NCBI RefSeq assembly: GCF_030369635.1
Contig: NZ_CP128474.1
Coordinates: 2,232,001 to 2,296,000 of the forward strand
Length of the DNA stretch: 64,000 nucleotides
Direction: 5' to 3'
DNA from: Microbacterium arborescens
GTDB taxonomy: Bacteria > Actinomycetota > Actinomycetes > Actinomycetales > Microbacteriaceae
In this document: in pieces, positions 50,269 to 57,694 of the stretch
Layout of the letters: each line of letters starts with the position of its first letter
Position numbering within the stretch: position 1 is the stretch's first letter
The notes under the pieces: model-generated
What the model was told of the DNA's origin: nothing
Seen by the model: only the letters and a program-made list of their open reading frames with translations
The model's database searches: none
Translations under genes and position numbers: made by a program

Positions 50269-50498
50269 GCGCGTCGCTGTGCGATGCACGATCAGCAATG
50301 TTACATGGTCTCCGACCCCGCCGCGAACCGGCGGCGAGGCCTGCGGCCTTATACCGGGAGACGCCGTGTTACGCGACGATTACTCGCCGTCCGCCGGTGG
50401 CGCTTACCGTCGTAGCGCACCGCGATGAGGCGAGCGCGACCCCGGTCGCGCATGGGCGGGCCACCGCCCCGCGGTGCCCGATCCGAGGAGCACCACTC
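50269..50498. other. 230-base leader region upstream of metQ
   Basis: Contains the tRNA-Thr upstream region and the metQ promoter/leader. Hairpin-forming segments are present (GCGCGAC/GTCGCGC near 50437, and GGGC/GCCC pairs after it) but no SAM-I, SAM-II or SAM-IV core was recognised. A ribosome binding site GAGGAG lies at 50485-50490. Confidence 0.45.
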
Positions 50499-51395
50499 AT
50501 GTCCAAGCGACTTCTGACCGCGGCCGCCCTGGCCCTCCCCCTGACCCTTCTGCTGGGCGCGTGCGCGTCGGACGCGGGCTCCGGCGACGCCGACGATGCC
50601 GCACAGGACGGCCCCGTCCGCATCGGTGTCGTGGGCGCGGGCGACCCCTACTGGGAGACGTACAAGGAAGCGGCCGCCGACGAGGGCATCGAGGTCGACA
50701 TCGTCGACTTCACCGAGTACACGCAGCCGAACCCGGCACTGTCGGCGGACGAGCTCGACCTGAACCAGTTCCAGCACATCATCTACCTCGCGACCTACAA
50801 CGTGAACGCCGACGACGACCTCGTGGCCATCGGCTCGACGGCGACCTACCCGCTGGGTCTGTACTCGACGCAGTACGACTCGGTCGACGGCATCCCCGAG
50901 GGCGCGACGGTCGCCGTCCCGAACGACGAGAGCAACCAGGCCCGGGGCCTGCTCGTGCTGCAGGCGCAGGGCCTCATCGAGCTCAAGGACGGTGGCTCGG
51001 TCTTCTCCACCACGGCAGACGTCGAGCCGGGATCGAAGGTCAAGGTCGAGGCTCTCGACGCAGCTCTGACCGCGACCTCGCTTCCCGATGTCGCCGCCGC
51101 GATCATCAACAACGACTTCGTCGAGGATGCCGGGCTGACGTTCGACGACGCGCTCGCCACCGACGACCCCAGCGACCCGAGCGCACAGCCCTACATCAAC
51201 ATCTTCGCCGCCAAGGCCGAGGACGCCGACAACCCGACGTACGAGAAGCTCGTCGAGATCTTCCAGAACACGAAGGCCGTGACCGACGGCCTCCAGGAGG
51301 CTTCGGGTGGATCCGCCGTGCTCGTGAAGACCCCCAAGGACGAGCTCGCCTCCGCCCTGAAGCAGGTCGAGGACGACGTCCGCGCCAACCAGTGA
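50499..51395 (+). CDS. metQ: Methionine-type ABC importer substrate-binding lipoprotein
   Basis: 298 residues. Signal peptide and lipobox LLLGAC (Cys ~22), then the NlpA/MetQ fold: VRIGVVGAGDPYWETYKEAAADEGIEVDIVDFTEYTQPNPALSADELDLNQFQH, VAVPNDESNQARGLLVLQAQGLI, and SLPDVAAAIINNDFVEDAGLTF. Start set by GAGGAG. Family members bind D/L-methionine; MetQ here has the FTEYTQPNPAL segment with Gln-for-Val changes, so another amino acid is possible. A strong hairpin separates it from metN. Confidence 0.88.
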   Translation: MSKRLLTAAALALPLTLLLGACASDAGSGDADDAAQDGPVRIGVVGAGDPYWETYKEAAADEGIEVDIVDFTEYTQPNPALSADELDLNQFQHIIYLATYNVNADDDLVAIGSTATYPLGLYSTQYDSVDGIPEGATVAVPNDESNQARGLLVLQAQGLIELKDGGSVFSTTADVEPGSKVKVEALDAALTATSLPDVAAAIINNDFVEDAGLTFDDALATDDPSDPSAQPYINIFAAKAEDADNPTYEKLVEIFQNTKAVTDGLQEASGGSAVLVKTPKDELASALKQVEDDVRANQ

Positions 51396-51399
51396 CATC

Positions 51400-51441
51400 A
51401 TGCGTGTGCGGCCCGCTCCACAGGACGGGCCGCACACGCAT
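51400..51441 (+). terminator. Strong hairpin between metQ and metN
   Basis: Perfect 16-base stem ATGCGTGTGCGGCCCG / CGGGCCGCACACGCAT with a ten-base loop, five bases after the metQ stop. No T-tract follows, so it may stabilise the metQ mRNA or terminate only partly. Confidence 0.6.
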
Positions 51442-51463
51442 GTCCCGTTCGAGGAGCCCCCGC

Positions 51464-52501
51464 ATGACCCTGATCCGCCTGTCCGGCGTGACAAAGCGCT
51501 TCCCACCGTCCACGAAGGGCGGCGACCCGGTCGTCGCCGTCGATGGCGTCGACCTCGAGATCGAAGCCGGAACCGTGTGCGGCATCGTCGGCTACTCCGG
51601 CGCCGGGAAGAGCACCGTGCTGCGCTTGGTCAACGCCCTGGAAACGCCGACGAGCGGGAGCGTCGAGATCGACGGCCGCGACATCACGGGGCTTCGTGAG
51701 CGCGAGCTGCGCGCCCTGCGCGGCGACATCGGCATGATCTTCCAGCAGTTCAACCTGTTCGACTCTCGCACCGTCGCGGGCAACGTCGCGTACCCGCTGG
51801 AGGTCGCCGGGCACCCGCGCGCCGAGGTGAAGCAACGCGTGGCGGAGCTGCTCGAGTTCGTCGGGCTGTCGGGCAAGGCCAAGAACTACCCCGAGCAGCT
51901 CTCGGGTGGTCAGCGGCAACGGGTCGGCATCGCTCGGGCTCTCGCCACGAGTCCCCGCATCCTGCTCGCCGACGAGGCGACGAGCGCGCTCGACCCCGAC
52001 ACGACACAGGAGGTGCTCGCCCTCCTGAAGCGCATCAACGCCGAGCTCGGGGTGACGATCCTGGTCATCACCCACGAGATGGAGGTCGTTCGCGCGATCG
52101 CCGACCGCGTCGTCGTGATGGAGTATGGTCGCGTCATCGAGAGCGGAGACGTCTTCGATGTGCTCTCGGCACCGTCGCATGACGCCACGCGCCGTTTCGT
52201 GGCGAGCATCATCGACGAGGCCCCCACGGGCGAGAAGCTCGCCGCGCTGCGCGCGCGGCATCCCGGTCGCATCGTCACCTTCACGATCCGCGAGGCCGAG
52301 TCGCCGCAGGCGGACGTGTTCGCGGCACTGTCGTCGCACGGTGTGCGGTTCGAGCTGATCCACGGCGGCATCAACGACATCCGCGGGCGAGTCTTCGGGC
52401 ACCTGACGCTCGCCCTGTCGGGAGAGACGGATGCCGTCGACCGTGCCGTGGCCGCGGCATCCGCCCACGCACCGCTCATCGAGGAGGACTCCCGTGGATA
52501 G
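51464..52501 (+). CDS. metN: Methionine-type ABC importer ATPase
   Basis: 345 residues. Walker A GYSGAGKST, Q-loop IFQQFNLFDSRTVAGNVAYPLEVAG, signature LSGGQRQRVGIARA, Walker B ILLADEATSALDP, and the switch His in ITHEMEV. The C-terminal ~80 residues (GRIVTFTIREAESPQADVFAALSSHGVRFELIHGGINDIRGRVFGHLTLALSG) are the NIL domain that senses intracellular methionine and inhibits uptake. Start at 51464 by GAGGAG seven bases upstream; an in-frame ATG at 51440 lies inside the hairpin. Overlaps metI by eight bases. Confidence 0.94.
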   Translation: MTLIRLSGVTKRFPPSTKGGDPVVAVDGVDLEIEAGTVCGIVGYSGAGKSTVLRLVNALETPTSGSVEIDGRDITGLRERELRALRGDIGMIFQQFNLFDSRTVAGNVAYPLEVAGHPRAEVKQRVAELLEFVGLSGKAKNYPEQLSGGQRQRVGIARALATSPRILLADEATSALDPDTTQEVLALLKRINAELGVTILVITHEMEVVRAIADRVVVMEYGRVIESGDVFDVLSAPSHDATRRFVASIIDEAPTGEKLAALRARHPGRIVTFTIREAESPQADVFAALSSHGVRFELIHGGINDIRGRVFGHLTLALSGETDAVDRAVAAASAHAPLIEEDSRG

Positions 52502-53153
52502 GCTCATCGACCTGCTGCCCGACCTCTGGCCGGCGACGGCCGAGACGCTCTACATGATCACGCTGAGCCTGGTGTTCGGCGGTATCGCGGGATTCCTCAT
52601 CGGCCTCGCGCTCTACGCGACACGGGCCGGCAGCCTGTTCCCCAATCGTGTGGTGTTCGGCATCGTCAACGTGATCGTGAACACCTTCCGACCGATCCCG
52701 TTCATCATCTTCATGGCCGCGGTACAGCCTCTCGCGCGCGCGTTCAGCATTCGCGGCATCGGCATCGAGTTCGCGGTCTTCGCGATCTCGATCGCATCGA
52801 TGTTCGCCATCGGACGCATCGTCGAGCAGAACCTGCTGACGGTACGGCCCGGGGTGATCGAGGCCGCCCGCGCCGCCGGTGCGAGTCGCTCGCGCATCCT
52901 CTTCCGGCTGGTCCCCCGCGAGTCGCTCGGCCCGCTCGTGCTCGGCTACACCTTCATCGTGGTCGCGCTCGTCGACATGACTGCGGTCGCCGGTGCCATC
53001 GCCGCGGGCGGGCTCGGTCAGTTCGCCCTGGTGAACGGCTTCCGCCAGTTCAACCCGTGGGTGACCTGGGCGGCCGTGATCATCATCATCCTGCTCGTGC
53101 AGGGCGTGCAGTTCCTCGGCAACGCCCTCGCCCGCCGCATCCTTCGCCGCTGA
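52494..53153 (+). CDS. metI: Methionine-type ABC importer permease
   Basis: 219 residues, five to six membrane helices, with the ATPase-docking loop VRPGVIEAARAAGASRSRILFRLVPRESLGPLVLG and the MetI signatures NTFRPIPFIIFMAAVQPLAR and GGLGQFALVNGFRQFNP. GTG start at 52494 with GAGGAGG upstream, overlapping the metN stop. Completes the MetQNI importer. A 57-nt hairpin repeat lies 56 bases downstream and may terminate the operon. Confidence 0.93.
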   Translation: MDRLIDLLPDLWPATAETLYMITLSLVFGGIAGFLIGLALYATRAGSLFPNRVVFGIVNVIVNTFRPIPFIIFMAAVQPLARAFSIRGIGIEFAVFAISIASMFAIGRIVEQNLLTVRPGVIEAARAAGASRSRILFRLVPRESLGPLVLGYTFIVVALVDMTAVAGAIAAGGLGQFALVNGFRQFNPWVTWAAVIIIILLVQGVQFLGNALARRILRR

Positions 53154-53208
53154 CGCCCTGCCGCCTGTCGGCCGCGCACCGCGTCGGTCAGGCCGAGATA
53201 ACCCCACC

Positions 53209-53265
53209 CGAGGTCCCAGTTGGGCCGGATATGGCGACACCATTCCCGGCCCAACTGGGACCTCG
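53209..53265. repeat. 57-nt hairpin repeat, copy B (perfect stem)
   Basis: 20-base arms fully complementary around a 17-base loop (loop ATATGGCGACACCATTC). Sits between metI and the nucleotidyltransferase gene. Best-preserved copy of the family. Confidence 0.88.
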
Positions 53266-53275
53266 GCGTGCTCGC

Positions 53276-53281
53276 TAGCCT
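53276..53281 (+). promoter_or_regulatory. -10 box of the nucleotidyltransferase gene, leaderless layout
   Basis: TAGCCT, six bases (GGCACG), ATG at 53288. It begins only 11 bases after hairpin repeat B. Confidence 0.45.
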
Positions 53282-53287
53282 GGCACG

Positions 53288-54094
53288 ATGCTCTCGGATA
53301 CCGATCTGGTTCGGATCGCGCACGATCTTGCAGCAACTCCCGGAGTGGTCGCGGTGGCACTCGGGGGCAGTCGGGCGCGCGGAACACATGCCCCCGGCTC
53401 GGACGTCGACCTCGGCGTCTACGTCGATGGACGGACTATCGACCGCGCCGCCGTCTCAGCGACGGTGTCTCGCTGGGCTGAGGCACCGGTCACCGTCGGA
53501 CACGCGGGGAGCTGGGGCCCGTGGGTGGACAGCGGAGCATGGTCGACGATCGCGGGCATGCCCGTGGACATCATCATTCGTGACGTCGAACGGGTTCGAG
53601 CTCAGATCGCGAGGGCGCGTCGCGGCACGTTCGCCTTCCACGCACAGCCGGGGCATCCTTCCGGGTTCCTGGATGTCGCCTACGCCGGCGAGGTCGCCCT
53701 CGCGAAGCCACTCGTCGATGGCGCCCGTTTCCTGCGCGACAACGCCGCTTCCCTCGACCCTTACCCGGAACCGCTGCGGCGGGCGTTCATCGAGGACCTG
53801 TGGCAGGTGGATTTCCTCGTGGACGCCGCAGCGAAGGTCGCCGACCGCGGCGACACCGCCTACGTCGACCTCTGCCTGAGCAACGCGGCCGTGCGACTTG
53901 CCTACGCATGGCACGCGCACGCCAGAGTCTGGGCCATCAACGAGAAGGGCATCGTGCCGGGGGTCTCGCGCCTCCCGTCCGCACCCGGCGACTTCGGCGT
54001 TCAGGTCACCGCGGCGCTCAGCGCGGTTGGCGCCTCACCCGAGGGCGTCCGGGCAGCAATCGAGATGTTCCGGGCCCTGCCCCGGCCTCGCTGA
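53288..54094 (+). CDS. Nucleotidyltransferase-domain protein
   Basis: 268 residues. The N-terminal pol-beta-like fold has GVVAVALGGSRARGTHAPGSDVDLGVYVD, with the G-S motif at 27-28 and metal-binding D39 and D41; a third carboxylate lies near PVDIIIRD. A helical C-terminal part (LSNAAVRLAYAWHAHARVW) resembles substrate-binding helices of streptomycin-adenylyltransferase-like or DUF4037-type proteins. The acceptor is unknown. Probably leaderless. It is bracketed by hairpin repeats B and C/D. Confidence 0.82.
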   Translation: MLSDTDLVRIAHDLAATPGVVAVALGGSRARGTHAPGSDVDLGVYVDGRTIDRAAVSATVSRWAEAPVTVGHAGSWGPWVDSGAWSTIAGMPVDIIIRDVERVRAQIARARRGTFAFHAQPGHPSGFLDVAYAGEVALAKPLVDGARFLRDNAASLDPYPEPLRRAFIEDLWQVDFLVDAAAKVADRGDTAYVDLCLSNAAVRLAYAWHAHARVWAINEKGIVPGVSRLPSAPGDFGVQVTAALSAVGASPEGVRAAIEMFRALPRPR

Positions 54095-54099
54095 GCCGG

Positions 54100-54156
54100 C
54101 GAGGTCCCACTTCGGCCGGGAACGGCGACGTCATTCCCGGCTCAACTGGGACCTCG
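54100..54156. repeat. 57-nt hairpin repeat, copy C
   Basis: 20-base arms (starts CGAGGTCCCACTTCGGC, ends CAACTGGGACCTCG) around a 17-base loop ending CATTC. Begins six bases after the nucleotidyltransferase stop. Confidence 0.82.
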
Positions 54157-54193
54157 CGGCAAGCACGGCGCCACCTCGGCGGGCGAACCTCCC

Positions 54194-54250
54194 CGAGGTC
54201 CCACTTGGGCCGGGTTTCGGGGCAGCGTTCCCGGCCGAACTGGGACCTCG
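54194..54250. repeat. 57-nt hairpin repeat, copy D
   Basis: 20-base arms (starts CGAGGTCCCACTTGGGC, ends CGAACTGGGACCTCG) around a 17-base loop. 37 bases after copy C, between converging genes. Confidence 0.82.
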
Positions 54251-54274
54251 GGTGGGAGGGCGAGGGGCAGAGGC

Positions 54275-55828
54275 CTAGCGGCAGACGAGTCCGTCTTCGG
54301 GAACCGTGTCGTCGATGAAGAAGGCCTCGACCGCGTCGTCGACGCACGAGTTTCCCTTCTGGAACCCGGTGTGTCCTTCGCCCTCGCGCGTGATGAGCAC
54401 GCCTGAGACGAGCTGACCGGCCAGCGACTCCGACCATTCGTACGGGGTGGCGGGATCGTTGGTCGTGCCCACGACGACGATCGGTGCGGCACCGTCGGCC
54501 GTGATCTCGCCCCGCGTGCCCGTCGGCGGGTAAGGCCAGACAGCGCAGGCGTCGACACCCTCCCAGTACGGCGCGACTGTCGGGGCTTCTACCGCGAGGC
54601 GTGCCTTCGAGGCGGCTTCCGCCTCGGGGTCGTTCTCGACCGGGTAGTCCATGCAGTTGTAGGCGCGGAACGCCTCGGACGAGTTGTCCTCGTAGCGCCC
54701 GTCGGCCGTGCGCGCGTAGTAGAAGTCGGCGAGCAGGAACGCCGTCGCCGGGTCACCGGTGAGCGTCTGCGCAAGAGCCTGGCGCAGGATGGGCCAGTTG
54801 TCCTGCGAGTACAGAGCCGCGATGATCGCGGTCATCAGCGAGTCAGCGCCGAGCCGCCGACCATCGGATGCCGGCAGCGGCGAGGCATCGACGCTCGCGA
54901 GCAGCGTGCCGAGGTCGGTCATCGCGTCGTCGACAGAGCCGCGGAAGGGGCAGTCCTCCTCCTCGAGGCAGGCCGCCATGAACGCACGCAGCGCCGACTC
55001 GAAGCCGACCGCCTGGGTCGCGCTGACATCGAGGGACGACACGCTCGGGTCGATCGCCCCGTCGAGCACAAGGCGCCCGACGTTCTCGGGGTACAGCTTG
55101 GCGTACGTCGCACCGAGGAAGGTCCCGTACGAGTAGCCGAGGTAGTTGAGCTTCTCGTCGCCGAGCACCGCACGCAGCAGATCCATGTCGCGCGCGGCGA
55201 ACTCGGTCGTGATGAAGGGAAGGATGCCGTCGCTGTTCTCATCGCAGGCGGCGGCGAACTGCTCGTTGCGGGCAGTCAGCTCCGCTTCCCATTCGGGCGT
55301 GCCGCGGGGCGCCGCCGGGATGTCGAAGAAGTAGGCATCAGTGCCTGCGGCGTCGAAGCAGGCGACCGCGCTGGAGCGCCCCACTCCGCGCGGGTCGAAC
55401 CCGATGACGTCGTAGGCGTCGGCCAGCACCGAGCCGACGGCGAACTGAGCACTGTCGGCGATCAGGTCGTACCCGCTCGCGCCGGGACCGCCGGGGTTCA
55501 CCAGCAGCGACCCGAGCGCCTCCCCCGATCCCGCCGCGCGCCTCACGACGGCGAGCTCGATCTCACCGGCCGAGGGATCGTTCCAGTCGCGCGGCGCGCG
55601 CACCGTCGTGCAGTCATACGTTCCCGAGTCGGCGCCCGAGCAGGAAGCCCAATCGAGCTCCTGTCCGTAGAACGGCATCAGATCTTCCGACACGCCCTCG
55701 GTGACAGGGGTGCGGCTCGGCGCGGGCGAAGCCTGATCGGGGCTTCCCTTGAAGACGCATCCGGTGAGGACCGTCACCGTGGCCGCGGCGATGGCGACGA
55801 CGGTGACCAGACGACGGGGAGCTTTCAC
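54275..55828 (-). CDS. Secreted alpha/beta-hydrolase lipoprotein (TAP/SlpD-like peptidase)
   Basis: 517 residues. Lipobox VLTGC near residue 22. Catalytic core: GSLLVNPGGPGASGYDL (oxyanion region), VIGFDPRGVGRS, nucleophile in YLGYSYGTFLGATYA, and C-terminal IVVVGTTNDPATPYEWSESLAGQL with the acid and GEGHTGF with the His. This matches tripeptidyl-aminopeptidase-like hydrolases of actinobacteria, which trim peptides outside the cell. GTG start overlaps holB by four bases, so it is the last gene of the topA-tmk-holB run. Confidence 0.9.
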   Translation of the reverse strand: MKAPRRLVTVVAIAAATVTVLTGCVFKGSPDQASPAPSRTPVTEGVSEDLMPFYGQELDWASCSGADSGTYDCTTVRAPRDWNDPSAGEIELAVVRRAAGSGEALGSLLVNPGGPGASGYDLIADSAQFAVGSVLADAYDVIGFDPRGVGRSSAVACFDAAGTDAYFFDIPAAPRGTPEWEAELTARNEQFAAACDENSDGILPFITTEFAARDMDLLRAVLGDEKLNYLGYSYGTFLGATYAKLYPENVGRLVLDGAIDPSVSSLDVSATQAVGFESALRAFMAACLEEEDCPFRGSVDDAMTDLGTLLASVDASPLPASDGRRLGADSLMTAIIAALYSQDNWPILRQALAQTLTGDPATAFLLADFYYARTADGRYEDNSSEAFRAYNCMDYPVENDPEAEAASKARLAVEAPTVAPYWEGVDACAVWPYPPTGTRGEITADGAAPIVVVGTTNDPATPYEWSESLAGQLVSGVLITREGEGHTGFQKGNSCVDDAVEAFFIDDTVPEDGLVCR

Positions 55829-56979
55829 GGTGTCCTTCCGCTGGCGACGGTGATGAGCATGCTCTCGAGAGCGAGCAGGGGCGCCGCGTTGCCTTCGAGG
55901 GCGCTGCGGGTGGCCGAGATGCGATCGAGGACGACGAGTGTGCGGTCGGGGGTCCATGCCGACGCGAGAGCGGCGAGCTCGCTCGTCAGCTCCCGATTGA
56001 TCAAGTCGCCCTCGCGGCCGAACTGGAGCATCAGCGTGTCGCGATACATCGATTCGAGATCGGTGAGGACGCGATCGATACCGTCGCGCAGGCTGCGGGT
56101 GGCGCGGCGCTTCTGGTCGTCTTCGAGCGCGCTCAGCTGACCACGCACCGCAGGCGGGACGGGCGCGCCCGGTGCGACCCCGAGCGTGCGCCGCAACGCC
56201 TCACGCTCGGACTCGTCGCGTTCCGCCGTCAGGGCTTTCGCGTCCTCGGTCGCCGCGCTCACGATCCGGCCGGCCGTCTCGACGGCGTCGGACACCCCGC
56301 GCACCGCCAGCACCGCGCGCAGCGTCGCATCGCGGCGCTCCCGAGAGGCGGCATCCGTCGCCAGACGCTGGGCCATGCCGATGTGTCGCTGGGCAAGGCG
56401 AGCGGATTGCTCGGCCACCGCGTCGTCGACCCCCGTGCGCGCAGAGATGAGCCGCGCGACATCCGCCACGTCGGGCTCACGAAGCCGCAGCGTGCGTACG
56501 CGCGAGCGGATCGTCGGCAGCAGGTCGGCATCGCTCGGCGCGCACAGCACCCAGACCGTCTGTTCCGGCGGCTCTTCGAGAGCCTTGAGCAGCACGTTGC
56601 TCGTGCGCTCGACCATCCGGTCGGCGTCTTCGACGACGATGACGCGGTATCGGCCGAGCGACGGCGAGAAGTACGACCGTTCGACGAGGGCCCGAGCGTC
56701 GCGGATCGAGATGACGACGCCCTCCGTGCGCAGTGCCGTGAGATCGGGGTGGGTACCAGCGAGCACTTGCCGCATCGCGGCTTCGTCGCCCGGCTCGGCA
56801 ATCAGCGCGGCCGCGAAGGCGTGCGCGAGCGTCGAGCGCCCCGAGCCGGGCGGGCCCGTGATGAGCCAGGCGTGCGCGAGCTGCGCGGGATCGGATGCCG
56901 CGGCCTGCAGCGCCGCCACGGCGGAGTCTTGGCCCCAGACCTCGCCCCACGGCGGTGCGAGCGGAGCGGAGACGGTCAT
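55825..56979 (-). CDS. holB: DNA polymerase III delta' subunit
   Basis: 384 residues. Clamp-loader subunit. AAA+ start WGQDSAVAALQAAASDPAQLAHAWLITGPPGSGRSTLAHAFAAAL: the Walker A lysine is Arg, as is common for delta', which need not hydrolyse ATP. VISIRDARALVERSYFSPSLGRYRVIVVEDADRM, NVLLKALEEPPEQTVWVLCA and the SRVRTLRLREP sensor region follow. It has TAGGCT six bases before the ATG, hinting at its own leaderless promoter although tmk lies only 76 bases upstream on the same strand. Confidence 0.93.
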   Translation of the reverse strand: MTVSAPLAPPWGEVWGQDSAVAALQAAASDPAQLAHAWLITGPPGSGRSTLAHAFAAALIAEPGDEAAMRQVLAGTHPDLTALRTEGVVISIRDARALVERSYFSPSLGRYRVIVVEDADRMVERTSNVLLKALEEPPEQTVWVLCAPSDADLLPTIRSRVRTLRLREPDVADVARLISARTGVDDAVAEQSARLAQRHIGMAQRLATDAASRERRDATLRAVLAVRGVSDAVETAGRIVSAATEDAKALTAERDESEREALRRTLGVAPGAPVPPAVRGQLSALEDDQKRRATRSLRDGIDRVLTDLESMYRDTLMLQFGREGDLINRELTSELAALASAWTPDRTLVVLDRISATRSALEGNAAPLLALESMLITVASGRTP

Positions 56980-56985
56980 GGGTCC

Positions 56986-56991
56986 AGCCTA
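56986..56991 (-). promoter_or_regulatory. -10 box of holB, leaderless layout
   Basis: TAGGCT on the minus strand, six bases (GGACCC), ATG at 56979. Confidence 0.4.
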
Positions 56992-57055
56992 CGGGGAGCC
57001 TCCGACCTCGGTGACCCCGCACCGGGCGGGCGACGGCTCCCTCGTCGGCGCCGAC

Positions 57056-57694
57056 TCAACCGCGCAGCGAGCGTTCGACGCGAGCCCGGATCTCGACGGC
57101 GAGGTCGACCGGCGGGCGAGTCGCGTCGAGCACGAGGAACCGCTCGGGTTCCGCTGCGGCGAGCCCGAGGAAGGCGGTGCGCACACGCTCGTGGAAGTCG
57201 GCCTTCTCGGCTTCGAGCCGGTCGAACGGCTTGTCGTCGGCGTCGAGACGGGCCCGCGCGGCCGCGGGATCGAGGTCGAGCAGCACCGTGATGTCGGGCA
57301 GCGCGCCGTCGGTGGCCCACAGCGACAGGTCACGCACCTCGCCGGCATCCAGGATGCGTCCGGCCCCCTGGTAGGCCACCGACGAGTCGAGGTACCGGTC
57401 CTGCACGACGACGGCGCCGCGGTCGAGGGCCGGACGGACGACGGTCGCGACATGGTGTGCCCGGTCGGCGGCGTACAGCAGGGCTTCGGCGCGCGGCGCG
57501 ATGTCGCCCCGGTGATGCAGGACGATGTCGCGGATGAGCACGCCCACGTCGCTGCCGCCCGGCTCTCGCGTGCGCACGACCTCGCGACCGCTCTCGCGGA
57601 GCCAGGCCTCGAGAGCGGTCGCCTGAGTCGTCTTACCCGACCCGTCGCCGCCCTCGAGGGTGATCCAGAGTCCGCGGTCGGCGGAGCCGGTCAC
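57056..57694 (-). CDS. tmk: Thymidylate kinase
   Basis: 212 residues. Phosphorylates dTMP to dTDP. P-loop LEGGDGSGKTTQATALEAWL, VVRTREPGGSDVGVLIRD, VVQDRYLDSSVAYQGAGR (D-R-Y/H motif), and a lid with RARLDADDKPFDRLEAEKADFHERV. Length is normal. The ATG overlaps the topA stop by four bases. The topA-tmk-holB order is conserved in many actinobacteria (family knowledge). Confidence 0.95.
   Translation of the reverse strand: MTGSADRGLWITLEGGDGSGKTTQATALEAWLRESGREVVRTREPGGSDVGVLIRDIVLHHRGDIAPRAEALLYAADRAHHVATVVRPALDRGAVVVQDRYLDSSVAYQGAGRILDAGEVRDLSLWATDGALPDITVLLDLDPAAARARLDADDKPFDRLEAEKADFHERVRTAFLGLAAAEPERFLVLDATRPPVDLAVEIRARVERSLRG

Noticed and set aside
50269..50498. SAM or SAH riboswitch before metQ
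   Set aside because: CCGAGGAGC resembles the start of an SAH element but it is followed at once by the ATG and serves as the ribosome binding site; no further conserved blocks follow.
53209..54250. Possible CRISPR array from repeated CGAGGTCCCA units
   Set aside because: The repeats are palindromic hairpins with fixed loops and irregular distances across genes; there are no uniform spacers and no cas genes.
56820..56850. Defective Walker A in HolB (GPPGSGRST)
   Set aside because: Arg for Lys at this place is common in delta' subunits, which do not need ATP hydrolysis, so it is not a sign of decay.
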